A DNA stretch of 64,000 bases from Podocnemis expansa (taxonomy: Eukaryota; Chordata; Testudines; Podocnemididae): positions 2,541,406 to 2,605,405 of the forward strand of contig ML681964.1 in NCBI GenBank assembly GCA_007922195.1, written 5' to 3'. The translations under genes and the position numbers were made by a program. This document shows, piece after piece, positions 1 to 11,114 of the stretch (position 1 is its first letter; each line of letters begins with the position of its first letter). Below the pieces are notes generated by a model. That model made no database searches, was not told the origin of the DNA, and saw only the letters and a list, made by a program, of their open reading frames with translations.

Positions 1-245
1 TTTCCCATTACAAAGGGTAATTTGACTTCAGGCTTCCCATGGTTTGAGCCTGTAAACTGCTCTGATTTGCTGTTACTGTATGACCTGATCCTATGTTTTA
101 CACCCCCTTGCATTTAGTTTCATTCCTTTCTGTAAGTTCACCCATCTTCGAAGCATCTGAGAAAGTGGGATCTTCTCCCACAAAAGCTCATGCAAAAAAT
201 AAATCTGTTAATCTTAAAGTGCCACACAACTGCTTGTTGTTTTTT
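1..245 (+). mobile_element. Penelope-like element (PLE) 3' end, cut by the window start
   Basis: The right end carries the tail shared by about ten sites in this window: a short stem (GTGGGATCTTCTCCCAC) followed by AAAAGCTCATG, an AATAAAT stretch, TCTGTTAATCTTAAAGTGCC and a pyrimidine-rich end. The upstream part (CATTACAAAGGGTAATTTGA and CTGATTTGCTGTTACTGTAT) matches 42087-42200, where the same tail follows GIY-YIG coding sequence. The 61-codon frame across it is chance. The PLE assignment is inferred from that second copy. Confidence 0.65.
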
Positions 246-715
246 TATGTCTACACTGCCAAAGATATTTCAAAATAGTTATTTCAAAATAACTATTTTG
301 AATTTATTTCAAAATAATTATTTCAAAATAGCATTATTTCAAATTTAGTATTTCAAAATAGGAATCTAGCAAAGACTATTTCAAAATAAGGTAGGAATTA
401 TTATTTCGAAAGATAGAGTCTTCACTAGACTCTATTTTGAAATAGGGGAAGGCGGGGAAAAGTATAGGGCCATTATTTTGAAAAAAGCCAATTCTGTGGC
501 TTGGAATAGCTTTTTTCAAAACAACTATTTCAAAAGAATTGCTCTTTTGAAATAAAAGCAGGTTTAGTTATTTTTAAATAGTGCTTTGGTGGTTGTTGTT
601 GTTGTTGTTGTTGTGGAAATAACAGAGCACTTATTTTGAAATAACAAAACGCTTGCATGGAAGGTAGAAAGTTTTTTTGCAAAATATGCCTCCTTATTTT
701 CAATGTAGACATATC
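246..715. mobile_element. MITE with TATGTCTACACTG termini (Harbinger-like?)
   Basis: The left end reads TATGTCTACACTG and the right end CAATGTAGACATATCC, which are inverted copies. The interior is dominated by repeats of TATTTCAAAATA in both orientations and contains no coding sequence. It begins directly at the end of the PLE tail to its left. I could not define a TSD. The superfamily is a guess by analogy with the TTA- and TAA-flanked relatives at 61127 and 10436. Confidence 0.55.
591..614. repeat. (GTT)n microsatellite
   Basis: About seven GTT units lie inside the MITE at 246-715. Read on the other strand they give the glutamine run of a chance open frame. Confidence 0.9.
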
Positions 716-1158
716 CTTTGGGACCATAAAGGCACTCAAGATTAGGGTGATGAGCAACCCCAAACTACTTATGCATCACTGCCCATGAAATGGATTTTTT
801 TCCAGTATTGGCTCTTGAAGGGCTTGATCCTGCTACATATAAACTGCCCTTCACTCCTGTTGATTTTATCAGGAATTGAGGGTGCTCAGCACTTTGCAAG
901 AACAAGTCCTATATAAAAGTTGAAATTTAATTTGCTCCCTGCCTTTTCATTCCCTCACAGGCAGAATCCTGAGGGTGAATTTTTCCTGGCCCTCCTGGGA
1001 GCAGTGCTGTCATCCAGGTGCCTCTCCTCATGAAAGATAACACTTATGTTGCATTGATGCCTGATTCTGCTTTATGATATGGCCTTGTTACACCATTTTC
1101 ATATCTTCCAGTGTAAGTGTAATTTACTCTCATGTTAAGTCCCCTTTAGTCTGCCAGA

Positions 1159-1179
1159 ATGATGATGATGATGATGATT
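1159..1179. repeat. (ATG)n microsatellite
   Basis: About six uninterrupted ATG/GAT units, followed by ATTATT. Confidence 0.85.
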
Positions 1180-1446
1180 ATTTGCAATTTGTTAATGTTT
1201 CACATTTTACTTCTGTCAAGTATACGGAGGCTCTCTGAAGCTTGTGCTGTATTCTCTCAGCTTTAATTCTTTCAGAACAGAGGAGAGGTAGAAACAGTGG
1301 CGTGAGGAATTGAAAGGTCCCAGCCCAGTGCTTCACGGTGCTCTGTGCTGACAGACTCCAGAGCCCTTGGAGGCTTGCTGACTTTAATGGAGTAGTGTGT
1401 GGACTCTGGGGTTGGCCTGTGCAGAGCACCTTGCCAATGCCAAACA

Positions 1447-1516
1447 GGGGTAAAATTCTGGCCCTTTTAAAGTCAGTGGACCTTTTGCCAGTCAATGGAG
1501 CCAGGATTTCACCCTA
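1447..1516. repeat. old short palindromic repeat ('tcaatggagccaggattt' type)
   Basis: It reads TAAAATTCTGGCCC...AAAGTCAGTGG...AGTCAATGGAGCCAGGATTT. This resembles an abundant palindromic sauropsid repeat built around CATTGACTTCAATGGG. Related sequences are at 20945 and 37505. The family name is not known to me. Confidence 0.45.
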
Positions 1517-2886
1517 GGTATTCACAGGGATCACTTTAATTTATTCTTATGTATGCACACAAACATAGATTCTAGTGAGTACTTTTAAGGTTTTATTTGA
1601 AATTCAGAATACAGTATCCAGCAGCTTCCCTCACCTCCAATGCATCTAAAATGTTTCTCTATGTATTTAGTTTTTTTGGTTTTGTTTCCCTATTGCATTT
1701 CCATTTTTACTTTGAATTAAATCTGTGGGGGTTTGGTCCTCATTTAGTGTAAGTATAAAAAACTTTCATATGAGTGTTTAAAGAGGCCTAGGAAACAGGA
1801 CAGACTGGAAATGAAAGGGAGATCCCTAGGCCTCAGAGAGAGGGCGCAGGCACCTGATACAAAGCGGGAGAGAGGAAGGTAGGCAATTTTTAAAATGGCT
1901 GCTGAAAAATAGTGGCAGCCATTTTAAGCAAGCACAGTCATTCTGGAGTCAGGTTTATACAGCTGCATATTTGGGGAAATTGTCAGGCTTGCATATAAAA
2001 TGATTCTAGTTTTGAGAACTGTCCCTGAAGATTAAAAAAATCTGCCCTGCACTACTACAGCATATTCCTAGACTGCATTCAACATAATGTGTTGACACCT
2101 CATTTCAGTAGCACAGATCACAGTGGGAACTGAACAAGGCACATAAATCCCTTGTTACGAGAATTTTTTTTTTTTAAATGGAATGAATGGTATCCTACCT
2201 CTAGAGATTTTCTATCTAGCAATCTAATAAGACAGGAGGGAAAAGCCCAGTGTCAAACAGAGGATGCAAAAGAGGATCTGGAGAATAGCCACACCGACTG
2301 GAAGATTTTAAATCCTCTGCAGAAGTGACTCTTGCTAGTTCAGAAGTGCAGAAGGAAAGGTTTGACAGCACAGTGAAAGAGGTTGCTCTTGTTCAGGGGA
2401 ATCATGCTTCATTTCTTCAACAAAGGACATCTACAATGTCCCAGGGATCAGTTTCCAAGAGTGAGAAAACTTAAGAAACTGTAGATGAAACTGTAGAAGA
2501 AACTGCTTATCGGATGTCTTACTAATAAGTCCTACAGATGAGTTGTAGATTTAATTCACTGATAGATGGATAAATTCGTATTTCTTACAAAGGCCTTGTT
2601 CTATGAAAAACATAATTTATACAGGAGATTCCAAAAATCTCCCCCACCCCCAAGCTCTTTCATGTGGGAATTGAGCGGCTGCTGCTGCAATTTATTATTA
2701 AAATAGCACTTTAAAAATCCTGCTGTAGGCAAGGTTTGGCTGCTTCCAAAATTCACACCTTCTATGATTTTCAGGCAGCTATCCACATCCCCATATATTA
2801 CAGCTTGACTTATTGCAGGTTTGTTATTAAGGCATTTGTTGCCAGTAGTTTTCCATAGCTCCAGAATGTAAATGAAATGACATCAC

Positions 2887-3425
2887 TGGGGCCATAACTA
2901 GGGTGGGGTGAACAGGGCAAAGCCCCTGGCACTGAATTTTAAAGAGCGCCTTTGCCGAAGGCATATTCTTCTGGGAGCCAGGCTGGGGGAGGTCATCTCC
3001 TGCCCTGCCCTAAGCATGCTCAGGTGCATGCTGGGGGGGTTGGGAGGGGAAGAAGCCTCTGGCCACACCACATGGCCAGGGCAGCTCCTCCAGCCTCCTG
3101 GGACCAGCAGCCAGGTAAGGGCCAAGGAATGGTGCTGGCACCCTGGGGACCAGGAGGGGAAAGCCGGTAGCTGGATAAGTGGGGACTCGGCTTGGACAGC
3201 AGGGAAGGCACTCCCCCCAACCCAGCCCTGGCTGCACTCACCAGGGAAGGCCCCCCTGCCCAGCGCTGATGGGGCGGTGAGGAAGGCACCCCCCGCCCAG
3301 CTAGGGGACTGGGGCTGGATCCAGCTCGCCACCACTTGACCAGATCAGGCCCCAAGCCAGATCTGAGTCGGGGGTGCTTTTAGGACTTCTTGCCCCTGGT
3401 GCCAGAAGACCAAGTTATGGCCCTG
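2887..3425. mobile_element. non-autonomous hAT element, GC-rich, 539 bp
   Basis: The ends are inverted copies: TGGGGCCATAACTAGG on the left, and CCAAGTTATGGCCCTG on the right, whose complement is CAGGGCCATAACTTGG. Both sides carry the same 8-bp TSD, GACATCAC (2879-2886 and 3426-3433). An 8-bp TSD and a CAGGG start are hAT hallmarks. The interior is far richer in G and C than its surroundings. The several open frames of 72-145 codons on both strands overlap one another and show no domain, so they are by-products of composition. No transposase is present. Confidence 0.85.
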
Positions 3426-3433
3426 GACATCAC

Positions 3434-5299
3434 ATCACAGAGAACTGACACTTTAGCATCTCTATGCAATTCCCACAGACCTCTGGAATATAGACTTTAA
3501 AATATCAGTTCTGGAACATGGAGGCTAGAATATGAATTTTGAAGCCTCTAGTAAGGTTATTCTTGGAAGTCTATGGAGGGAAGGAATTTCTAGAAAACTC
3601 ATTTTTCCTCTACTTAAGACAAGCTACAATTTCAGTTAACAGCTCACTGTTTATAGCTTGATCAAACCTCATGGGTTTCTCACTTTAACAGATGTCACTC
3701 ATTTTAGTCCAAAAGCAATATAAAGCTTCCAAACAAATTTGGTGCGCCACTCACTTGTTGCTGAAAATTATTGCCCTTAAATATAAATATTCATGCAAAT
3801 AGAAATTGCAGAAAAACTCATTCACATGAAGGCAATTGAAGAACATAATTTTAAGTTTCCTGCATGATTAATGTTTTTCCTATCTATTGTTTTGAGTTTC
3901 TACTGCATTTGGGCCTTAGCAGATTGATAGGTATATCTCATAGTATTATGCTGAATTTGGGACTCTTCCAAAATTTGGAGGGTTCTCCAAGTTTGGGGAT
4001 ACATATGGAATCTGTGATCAAAGCAATTGCTCACTGCTCAGGTCTCATGAAGGGTGCTTGTCACTACTGGCTAACACCTCTGGGAAGGTCTGAGATAAGA
4101 GCCACTCATTTTCAGAGTCTCTCCAAATTGCTTTGCATGTTTCTAAGTGCTGTGCTACTAAAAGGGCAGACAAAGAAAGACAATACTACTGCCAGGTAAA
4201 TCGGTCAGAGCTGATATATAAATGCTCTTGTTTGTATTAGAAAAAAATCTGTATTTTTAACTTCAACTTTTAGCACACAAACCTTAGACGCATATTTGCT
4301 TTTCCTTAATAAAAGGCTACTACAAGGGGGAAAATAATTTTTTACAGAGAGAATCACAAACTGACTCAATCTGCCATCCTTACACACTGAACTCACTGGA
4401 AACTTTATGCAAACAATGGACTGTAGAATCATATTAGTTGTTTGTGAACAACAAAGAAATAGTGATGTTCGGTGGCTTTGGTTTTGTATGAAACGAACAA
4501 ATTCTATAGAAAACATATAATTTATGTTTATTTTAAAAATACTGCTCAGAAATGTTCTTTGCTTTTGTAAATAGAAAGTAGAAATGGGAAAATGTAATGG
4601 TTCCATTTCTGTCAAAAGACTCTTGTGGAAGACATTTGAAAGATCCTTAAAACCTTAAATAATTTTAATGACTCTGGGGAGCAGAATATTTGAATTTCTA
4701 AAGGCTAAGAGAGGAAAGCAAACCATTACAGGGTCTTTGAGTGAATTCCTGACATGTAATTTAAAATCTGTGAGGAATCAACAGCAATGTAAATTTGCAT
4801 TGGTGCAGTTATCCCTGCTGAGATCTAAGATGAAACATTAGGTTCACATATGTAATTTACTGGAGGAGCTATTCAAGGCTGCTCTAATGAAGTATACAGT
4901 ATTTGCAATTATTTTTATGAATACTTATTTGCCACATGCTATTAGGATTTTTTTTAAGGAGAAAAAAACTCAACTAATTTAACTCAACTCTCAATCAGCA
5001 TATTAAAAATAAAATGGCAACCAGAGTGTTTAACTTCATCATTCTGATATATGTAGCAGGTTGACTGTTATTTTTCCCTTAGTCGGCCAAAGGAAGTTTA
5101 GAAGAAACGAACAAAATGAAGGTCCCAATGCCACAAAGCACACAATGGCCCAGTTAAATCCAAGCTTGTTCTGCAAAACACTTGAGCGAATACTTAAATG
5201 TCCTGCTGAATCAGGGTCTGGTTGTGTATTTAACTAAAGAAGGTATTCATACAGTTCTCAGTACTAGAGTGCCCCATAGCACTGCTTTGAAGCAGGGAA
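3434..5299. other. no gene or clear repeat seen
   Basis: AT-rich sequence. The 111- and 136-codon open frames (3864-4199 plus, 4205-4615 minus) contain no motif I recognise and have no splice-site or codon-bias support visible by eye. Confidence 0.5.
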
Positions 5300-5440
5300 G
5301 TGCTATTAGCTGATTACGCTGATAAGGAATAGAGACCATGTGACTTGCCTGAGGTTACAGAAGTTTTTAGTAAAGTAGGCAATTGGCCTCTCAAGTGCTA
5401 GGCTAATACCCTAATGGTGGGACCATCCTTTTCACTAATA
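5300..5440 (+). repeat. MIR-type CORE-SINE fragment
   Basis: The segment GTGACTTGCCTGAGGTTACA, then a purine-rich stretch, TAGGCAATTGGCCTCTCAAG and TGCTAGGCTAATACCCTAAT...GGACCATCC, follows the order of the MIR core and 3' region. It is heavily diverged, which fits the age of the family. Confidence 0.7.
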
Positions 5441-5590
5441 ATAAGAAGAATGTAACAGAGGGCAAGCAGGAGTTCTTCTTCCTACATACTGTCAAATAAA
5501 TACTATTCCCACAAGGTCACCAGGAAAAAAGTGTAGACATTTTTCAAAATAAAATGTATACCAATTATTTAAAATCACTGCTATAATTCC

Positions 5591-5630
5591 ATACGTGTGT
5601 GCACACATGCATGCATGCGTGCACATACGC
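5591..5630. repeat. 40-bp perfect alternating purine-pyrimidine tract
   Basis: Every base alternates purine and pyrimidine across a mixed GT/CA/TGCA tract. Such tracts can adopt left-handed Z-DNA under supercoiling. The ATGCATGCATGC part is also self-complementary. Confidence 0.8.
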
Positions 5631-6457
5631 CCTTCTTTTAGAACCATAGCAAGATACTTCACCCAACACAGTATAAACTGAGCAAGCCAAGGTAAAACTT
5701 AAGTTATTTTTCAGGATGTGGACGCTGTGGGATGATAGCAAAAGATGATAGAGTGGGAAGGATTTCTACAATAAAAAGTGGATTTGGAAGAGGAGAGGTG
5801 CAGGAGGAGTCTATTCTGGGTGTAGGGGCAATCAACATTGTCCTCCCCCCCCCCGCAAAGAGCCAGGAGTATGGGATAATCACGAAGGTAAGTAATGACA
5901 AAGAAGCAAGAAATCTAGCACATTTGGGAATCACTGGTGAAAATTCATCCAAATGCTAACCAGGTGTAAAATCTTCTGAAAGCACTTACAAGTTTGAGGA
6001 CCAATTGTGGAATAAGAATTGAATGGAGAGGCCTTGGGCCATCTTGTTTTGTGCACAAGGCAGGAAGATCGTTCATGAGTCTTGGGTTGGTCACACACAA
6101 AGTCTCTAGTCGAATAGGGAATTAAACTACCTCCCCCTAAGGTAGTGGTCAAACTAGTGGACAATCCTTCCCTGTGTATAGGGAGTAGGTACTTAAAACT
6201 ATGTTAATGTGTGGATCGCAAATGGAACAATTTGGTTATCCTAGATATAAAGGTAGAAAAATTGGTCAGCAAGACATTTTAAAACCTTCTTGTGGAATGG
6301 TATGTTACTGAATATACTTTTCCTTGACATACCATATCTGAAAAGGGAGCTATAAGCAAAATTCAACTTTTAACTGCACCTCTTTTTACCAAGGTGAACT
6401 CAAACCCTTTTGTTCTAAAAGAAAAAAGATCACACCATCTCATGCATATGATATAAA

Positions 6458-6495
6458 ATAAGGTAGTTACAGGGCCAGAAACAAAAGTCCTGTTT
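6458..6495 (-). mobile_element. remnant of a PLE terminal sequence
   Basis: A 21-bp segment beginning ATAAGGTAGTTACAGGG and ending CCAG recurs exactly at 8952-8972 inside a hairpin PLE insertion. It is followed by AAACAAAAGTCCTGT, which resembles the antisense end of the PLE tail (AAACAAGGAGTCCTGTGG). Confidence 0.45.
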
Positions 6496-7131
6496 ATCAA
6501 GTAAATATAATTAGGGAGTCTGTATTTTAGTTTTGGTTTTCACAAGTATTCAGTGCCTTGCATTTGCACAGAAAAAGATCAGGTTTTTACATGTATATTT
6601 GAATCATAACTGTATACATCAGAACAGGAATCAGTTTCATTAGTACTGAAGCAAATGTTTTTAAAAAATTATTCATAAAAACTTTTTAAACAGTTTCACT
6701 TCCTGCGTTCCCACAAAGCATATAACCACACATCTTAAAAACCACTTAACATGCTGCTGTTACTGGTATAAGCAATCAAAAAGCACAAGAACAGGAAACG
6801 TTACATGTACGTTATAACAGATAGCGTGAATAAGAGGTGAATTCCAGTGAAAGGCCCTTCCAAAAGGAAACTTGTCACTGTCTGCATTTTGTTGTGTGTT
6901 TATTTTTATTCTAGAAAATTTACCCACTGGTGCTTTTATCTGATTCCTTTTTGACTAAACTGAAAACCAGAATCCCTGTATACTCTGTGTTAGTTGTACT
7001 GTTCCAATTCACCATCACTAAACAGAAGCATAAACAGAAACTGACTGAATTGTAACTTTCAACCCAAGGACAAGTCCTGCAGCTCTTTCAGAGTTGCTTG
7101 GGCACTTACAGCTTTCAGTGTTTCTCAAGAT

Positions 7132-7250
7132 TGAGGCCATGTCAACACTGAAATGTAGACCTGCTCAGTTGATCCCAGATGTGCTCTCCTGTCAATGCAA
7201 TAACACCACTCTTCCAAGTGCACTAATGCTAGAGGATCACATTCAGGGCT
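7132..7250. repeat. possible fragment of the MITE seen at 10436
   Basis: GAGGCCATGTCAACACTGAA, then AGACCTGCTCAGTTGATCCC and AGATGTGCTCTCC, match the middle of the 10436-10731 element (AGACCTGCTCAATCAATCCT, GGATGTGCTCTCC). Decayed, with no defined ends. Confidence 0.45.
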
Positions 7251-7822
7251 TCTCCTCTATACTTCAGACACTTTTGAAAATCTCTACCTCAATGCTCAAT
7301 GTGAATGACATACAACATGAATATTTGCAAAACAGTCTAATTACTAGTCTGAGCACTTTGATAGTGTGTCATCCATCTTCTTTATTAGTGTGGTGTAAAG
7401 TTGACACGTTATATAGAAATATATGCTATCTGTGGTAAACAAACATTCAATATTATTGCCACTTACTAAGGATGTTTTAGGGTGCCCTGAGTAAGGGGAC
7501 AGTGTAAGGTCAGGAGGGACCATCAGATGATTGAGTCTGGCCTCCAGTATATCACAGGCCAGCAATACCAGCCAGCACCACGTATGAACCCCAGTCAGTT
7601 AAATGGTGTAAATTTGCTGACTCGAGAGTTGCTGAGGAAAGGAATTAGTCTTTCATTAAGGGTTTTCTTAGATTTCAGAGAAAAATGGCTACCATTTTTG
7701 TACAGCATTGCAAATTATACTGTTACAATTATCACATTGGTGCTTCCAATCTCAGTATCAGCCTGATTCTGATTTCAGTTACTCTGATACCACGTATATG
7801 TATATCTTCAATAGCTCCAGTA

Positions 7823-8078
7823 GAATCATAGGGTTGGAAGGGACATCATGAGGTCATCTAGTCCAACCCCCTACTAAAAGCAGGACAACTCCCACTAAAT
7901 CATCACAGCCGGGGTTTTGTCTAACCAGGTCTTAAATAATTCCAAAGATGGAGATTCCACCTCCTATCTAGGTAACCCATTCCAATGCTTCACCACCCTC
8001 CTAGTGAGAAAATTTTTTCTAATATCCAACCTCGACTGCCCCAGCTGCAACTTGAAACCATTATTCTGTATTTACATC
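7823..8078 (-). mobile_element. CR1 LINE, 3' end, antisense
   Basis: It starts GAATCATAGGGTTGGAAGGG and continues with GAGGTCATCTAGTCCAACCC, the complement of the CR1 3' end. The stretch TCCAATGCTTCACCACCCTC...CTAATATCCAACCTCGACTG is the complement of the last part of ORF2. The copy is 5'-truncated and non-functional. A second copy in the same orientation starts about 200 bp downstream. Confidence 0.9.
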
Positions 8079-8267
8079 AGCAACACGAGATCAGAATCTG
8101 GCCCAGTATGTTCATGACTGTGACAGAATAGGAGGTGCTTTATAATGAATTATGAATAATGTATGTTGCACTTTTTATTCAAATGCTTAACCTATGAACA
8201 TCTTGGTTAAGTTGACACTGGAGTTGTCAGGACAAGCAGGAAGGGAAACAATGGCTCAAGATGAGAT

Positions 8268-8628
8268 AGGATCATAGAACCATAGGGTTGGAAGGGACCT
8301 CATGAGGTCATCTAGTACAACCTCCTGCTAAAAGCAGGACCACTCCCACTAAATCATTCCAGCCAGGGTATTATCTAGCCGGACATAAATATCTCCAAAG
8401 ATGGAGATTCCACTACCTCCCTAGGCAACCAATTCCAATGCTTCACCAGTCTCTTAGTGAGAAAGTTTTTCCTAATATCCAACCTTGACCCAACTTGAAA
8501 CCATTGCTCCTTGTTCTGTCCTCTGTTACTACTAAGAACAGCCTAGCTCCATCCTCTCTGGAGCACCCCTTCAAGTAGTTAAAGGTTGCTAATCAAACCC
8601 CCCCTCACTCTTCTCTTCTGTAGGCTAG
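8268..8628 (-). mobile_element. CR1 LINE, 3' end, antisense (second copy)
   Basis: It begins ATCATAGAACCATAGGGTTG and runs through GAGGTCATCTAGTACAACCT and AATGCTTCACCAGTCTCTTA to CTTCTCTTCTGTAGGCTAG. It is longer than the neighbour at 7823, retaining the 'TTGTTCTGTCC' and 'CTCTGGAGCACCCCTTCAAG' blocks. Only the last part of ORF2 plus the 3' UTR is present. Confidence 0.9.
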
Positions 8629-8930
8629 AAGAGATGTCCTTGGTAAACACTTACAGATTATTTGGAGACAATGCCTGAACTGTTAGCTTTGAAGAGTCAA
8701 ATCCTGGTCCTGGACAACCTAAAAAACTGGTTTTGAAGAGCTGAGCCAAGGCTTGGGAACCGGGAGGTTCGAAGGACTAAAGCAATTTAAAAAGGGTCTT
8801 TCTCTTAAGAAAGCAGGGAGATGCAACCTAACAGAGACGAGGGACCCTGGTGTAGGTGTCTGAAGATGCATAGGTAACCATTATAGAATGACAGGGCTTT
8901 AGTAAGAGACATATGCGTAGACCAATCACT

Positions 8931-9301
8931 GTTTTAAAATTCCAAAGGGGCATAAGGTAGTTACAGGGCCAGTCTAGTAATGCAAAAAAAGGCAAGGAGT
9001 CTTGTGGCAGTTAAAGACTAACTGATTTATTTATCGCATGAGCTTTTGTGGGAGAAAAATCCCACTTCATCAGATGCTTTGAAGAGGGGGAACTTACAGA
9101 ATCGGATGAGAAGAAATGCAGGGGAGTGTAAGACAGATCAGTCTTACACTCCGCTGCATTTATTTTCATCCCATTCTGTAACTTTCCGCTCTTCAAAGCA
9201 CCTGACGAAGTGGGATTTTCTCCCATGAAAGCTCATGTGATAAATAAATCTGTTAGTCTTTAAGTGCCACAAGACTCCTTGCTTTTTTTGTTTTAAAATT
9301 C
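8931..9301. mobile_element. hairpin PLE-derived insertion with 12-bp TSD
   Basis: The insertion proper is 8943-9289 (347 bp), flanked by the 12-bp repeat GTTTTAAAATTC at 8931-8942 and 9290-9301. The left arm is the PLE tail in antisense (GGCAAGGAGTCTTGTGGCAG...). The right arm is the same tail in sense (...TTAGTCTTTAAGTGCCACAA). They pair around a centre near 9140, where GTGTAAGACAGATCAGTCTT is itself palindromic. No coding sequence. The PLE origin is inferred from the link at 41735-42336. Confidence 0.75.
9202..9238 (+). other. hammerhead-ribozyme-like core in a PLE tail
   Basis: CTGACGA is followed by an extra A, a stem-loop (GTGGGATTTTCTCCCAT) and GAAAGC. This order matches the hammerhead core CUGANGA-stem II-GAAA. 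The extra A, a poor stem III (GCTCATGT) and no clear stem I make activity doubtful. Confidence 0.3.
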
Positions 9302-10435
9302 TCTCTCTCGAAATACTTTGTTCCCACTGATAAAATAAACAATTATTTGGTTGAAGAAGATTATCTGGTGACTGCCTTTGCTACCGGTCAAACTCCTGAA
9401 AGGAGGAGATATCTAAAGTCAGTCGGACCTGCTGGGTAAGCGCAATTGATACCCAGAGCACTGTAGTCCAGGGCCCACGTGAGGCATGGAGGAATTGCAG
9501 AATTCCATGCCAGGAGATTGTAGGGCTGATACTGGATTTGTAGGTCTGATACTGGAAGGGGTGCACTCAGAGATCTGGAAGGGGACGGTGAGTCCTCCAA
9601 CCATGACAGTAGCCATCAAACGTTATGATACAAATTATATTTTTGCCTGGCAGAAGCCTCATTATTGTGTGATATAAGGAAAAACCACATAAAGGAAAAG
9701 GGCTTGATAATAAGCTACATGATAAATGGTTTCATACTAACTCCAGCAATATCCTTCTTAGAAGTGGCTGTCTTGTAAAGCTACACATACAGAAACCCAC
9801 ATGGTTTTGTTTTGACATGGTAGAAAAAGTATCTGACTGAAAAGTTGCCCAGTATCAAGTTACTGAAAGACAGTTCACTCCTTTACCAGTGGCAGGAAGT
9901 CAGTGGCACTAATACATTTCGAAGTTCACATATTCACAGTGTTATGAACTACAAATATATCAGGGCATATTCAAGCTAATAGTTTAGGTAACATCAAACA
10001 AGCCACATGTGAAATTTGTGATAGTGCATAAGAAATGTCTAGGGTACCCAAGCAGTTAACCATTTCAAGACACACACAGCATTTGCAGGCACATAATTAT
10101 TTTCTCTCTTTTACATTGTATTAGCTGTCTTGTGATGTGAAGTAAAGCAAATATAAATATAAATACTAATATGGTGTGGAACTTTGTGGGAAAGGGGAGG
10201 AATCAGTAAACATACCAGATGGAGATACCTGGCTCCATACATCTGAGGGTCAAGGATATGATTTCTAGTTCAGAAAAGATAGATGTAGAGTGTTTTGCTA
10301 GTGACTTTGAGAGATCCAGCATTTCACCCATAACATTAATACTTTGAGTTATTTTGGATGGGAGGGTTCTTGATGCCACTATGCTTTATCTCTCACTGAA
10401 TTCAGCCCTATTCTTCATGGCAATCTTGGAACTAA

Positions 10436-10731
10436 GGGCTTTTCTGCACTTACATCGCTGCATTGGTCTCCATGGACTGATGGAATGGGATCGATTCATT
10501 GGCTGTTGGAGACCTGCTCAATCAATCCTGGATGTGCTCTCCACTTGACACTGTAGCTTCACCTCCCTAGAAAAGAGTAATGCTGAGTCAAATGGAGAGC
10601 ACTTCCCATGAGCCCAACCCCGTAAACACACTGCAGTAAGGGAAGGAAAGTAAGTCAATAGGAGATATGCATTCTACAATACACAGAATGCATATCTCCT
10701 GTCAACCCAGCACAGCAGAATAGGCCAGGCC
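10436..10731. mobile_element. MITE with TAA target duplication (PIF/Harbinger-like)
   Basis: The ends GGGCTTTTCTGCACTTACAT and ...AGCAGAATAGGCCAGGCC are roughly inverted. Both are flanked by TAA (10433-10435 and 10732-10734), consistent with the 3-bp TWA target of Harbinger elements. Near the right end is a hairpin of AGGAGATATGCATTCT and AGAATGCATATCTCCT around a short loop. A 64-codon open frame at the left end is chance. Confidence 0.55.
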
Positions 10732-11004
10732 TAAGCATATTATATGAGCTACATTGCCACATTAGTAATGAGGTGTGCTTTTTTTTATAGCTGTCAGGAT
10801 GCATAATAAACAAACTAGTAATAAATACACCAGACAGTATCAACCCAAATGCAACTTCTGCAACATTACTATCTCTGAAACCTGGCCTTCTGGGAAGCCT
10901 GGGGAGAGAGGGGATGCACTTGATTTTACACTCCCAAGTAATGTTATTAGATCATTAAATGTTATTGTTTATTGGTTTATATCATCTAAATTCTGCATAG
11001 CAAT

Positions 11005-11102
11005 TAAGGCCAGGATTCAGATTTTATGTACCCTGGTTTTATATGGGTGAAAATATAAGAGTTACTTCTGATTAAAACTGACATGAGATTGGAATCAGGC
11101 CC
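11005..11102. repeat. old palindromic repeat
   Basis: GGCCAGGATTCAGATTTTAT...CCCTGGTTTTATATGGGTG...GAGATTGGAATCAGGCCC has the inverted layout of old palindromic sauropsid repeats. Strongly decayed. Confidence 0.35.
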
Positions 11103-11114
11103 TGACTAATTAAC

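Larger units (their letters stand above)
716..2886. other. no gene seen; AT-rich intergenic or intronic DNA
   Basis: No exon, RNA gene or intact repeat is recognised apart from a short ATG microsatellite near 1160 and a decayed palindromic repeat near 1450. The open frames here have no recognisable domain. Confidence 0.6.
5631..7822. other. no gene seen; a few repeat remnants
   Basis: It contains a poly-C run near 5845, a small PLE-tail remnant at 6458-6495 and a possible MITE remnant at 7132-7250. None of the open frames carries a recognisable domain. Confidence 0.5.
8640..9640 (+). mobile_element. possible LTR-type repeat, split by a hairpin PLE insertion
   Basis: Sequence on both sides of the 8943-9289 insertion reads as one unit. 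The left part ends ...GACCAATCACTGTTTTAAAA. The right part has a polyadenylation-like signal (ATAAAATAAACAATT) followed by GAAGATTATCTGGTGACTGC and a GC-richer leader. I associate this style with a retroelement LTR of reptiles, but I see no defined TG...CA ends, primer-binding site or internal genes. Confidence 0.3.

Noticed and set aside
2898..3355. Five overlapping open frames of 72-145 codons on both strands
   Set aside because: All lie inside the hAT element 2887-3425 and are mutually overlapping.
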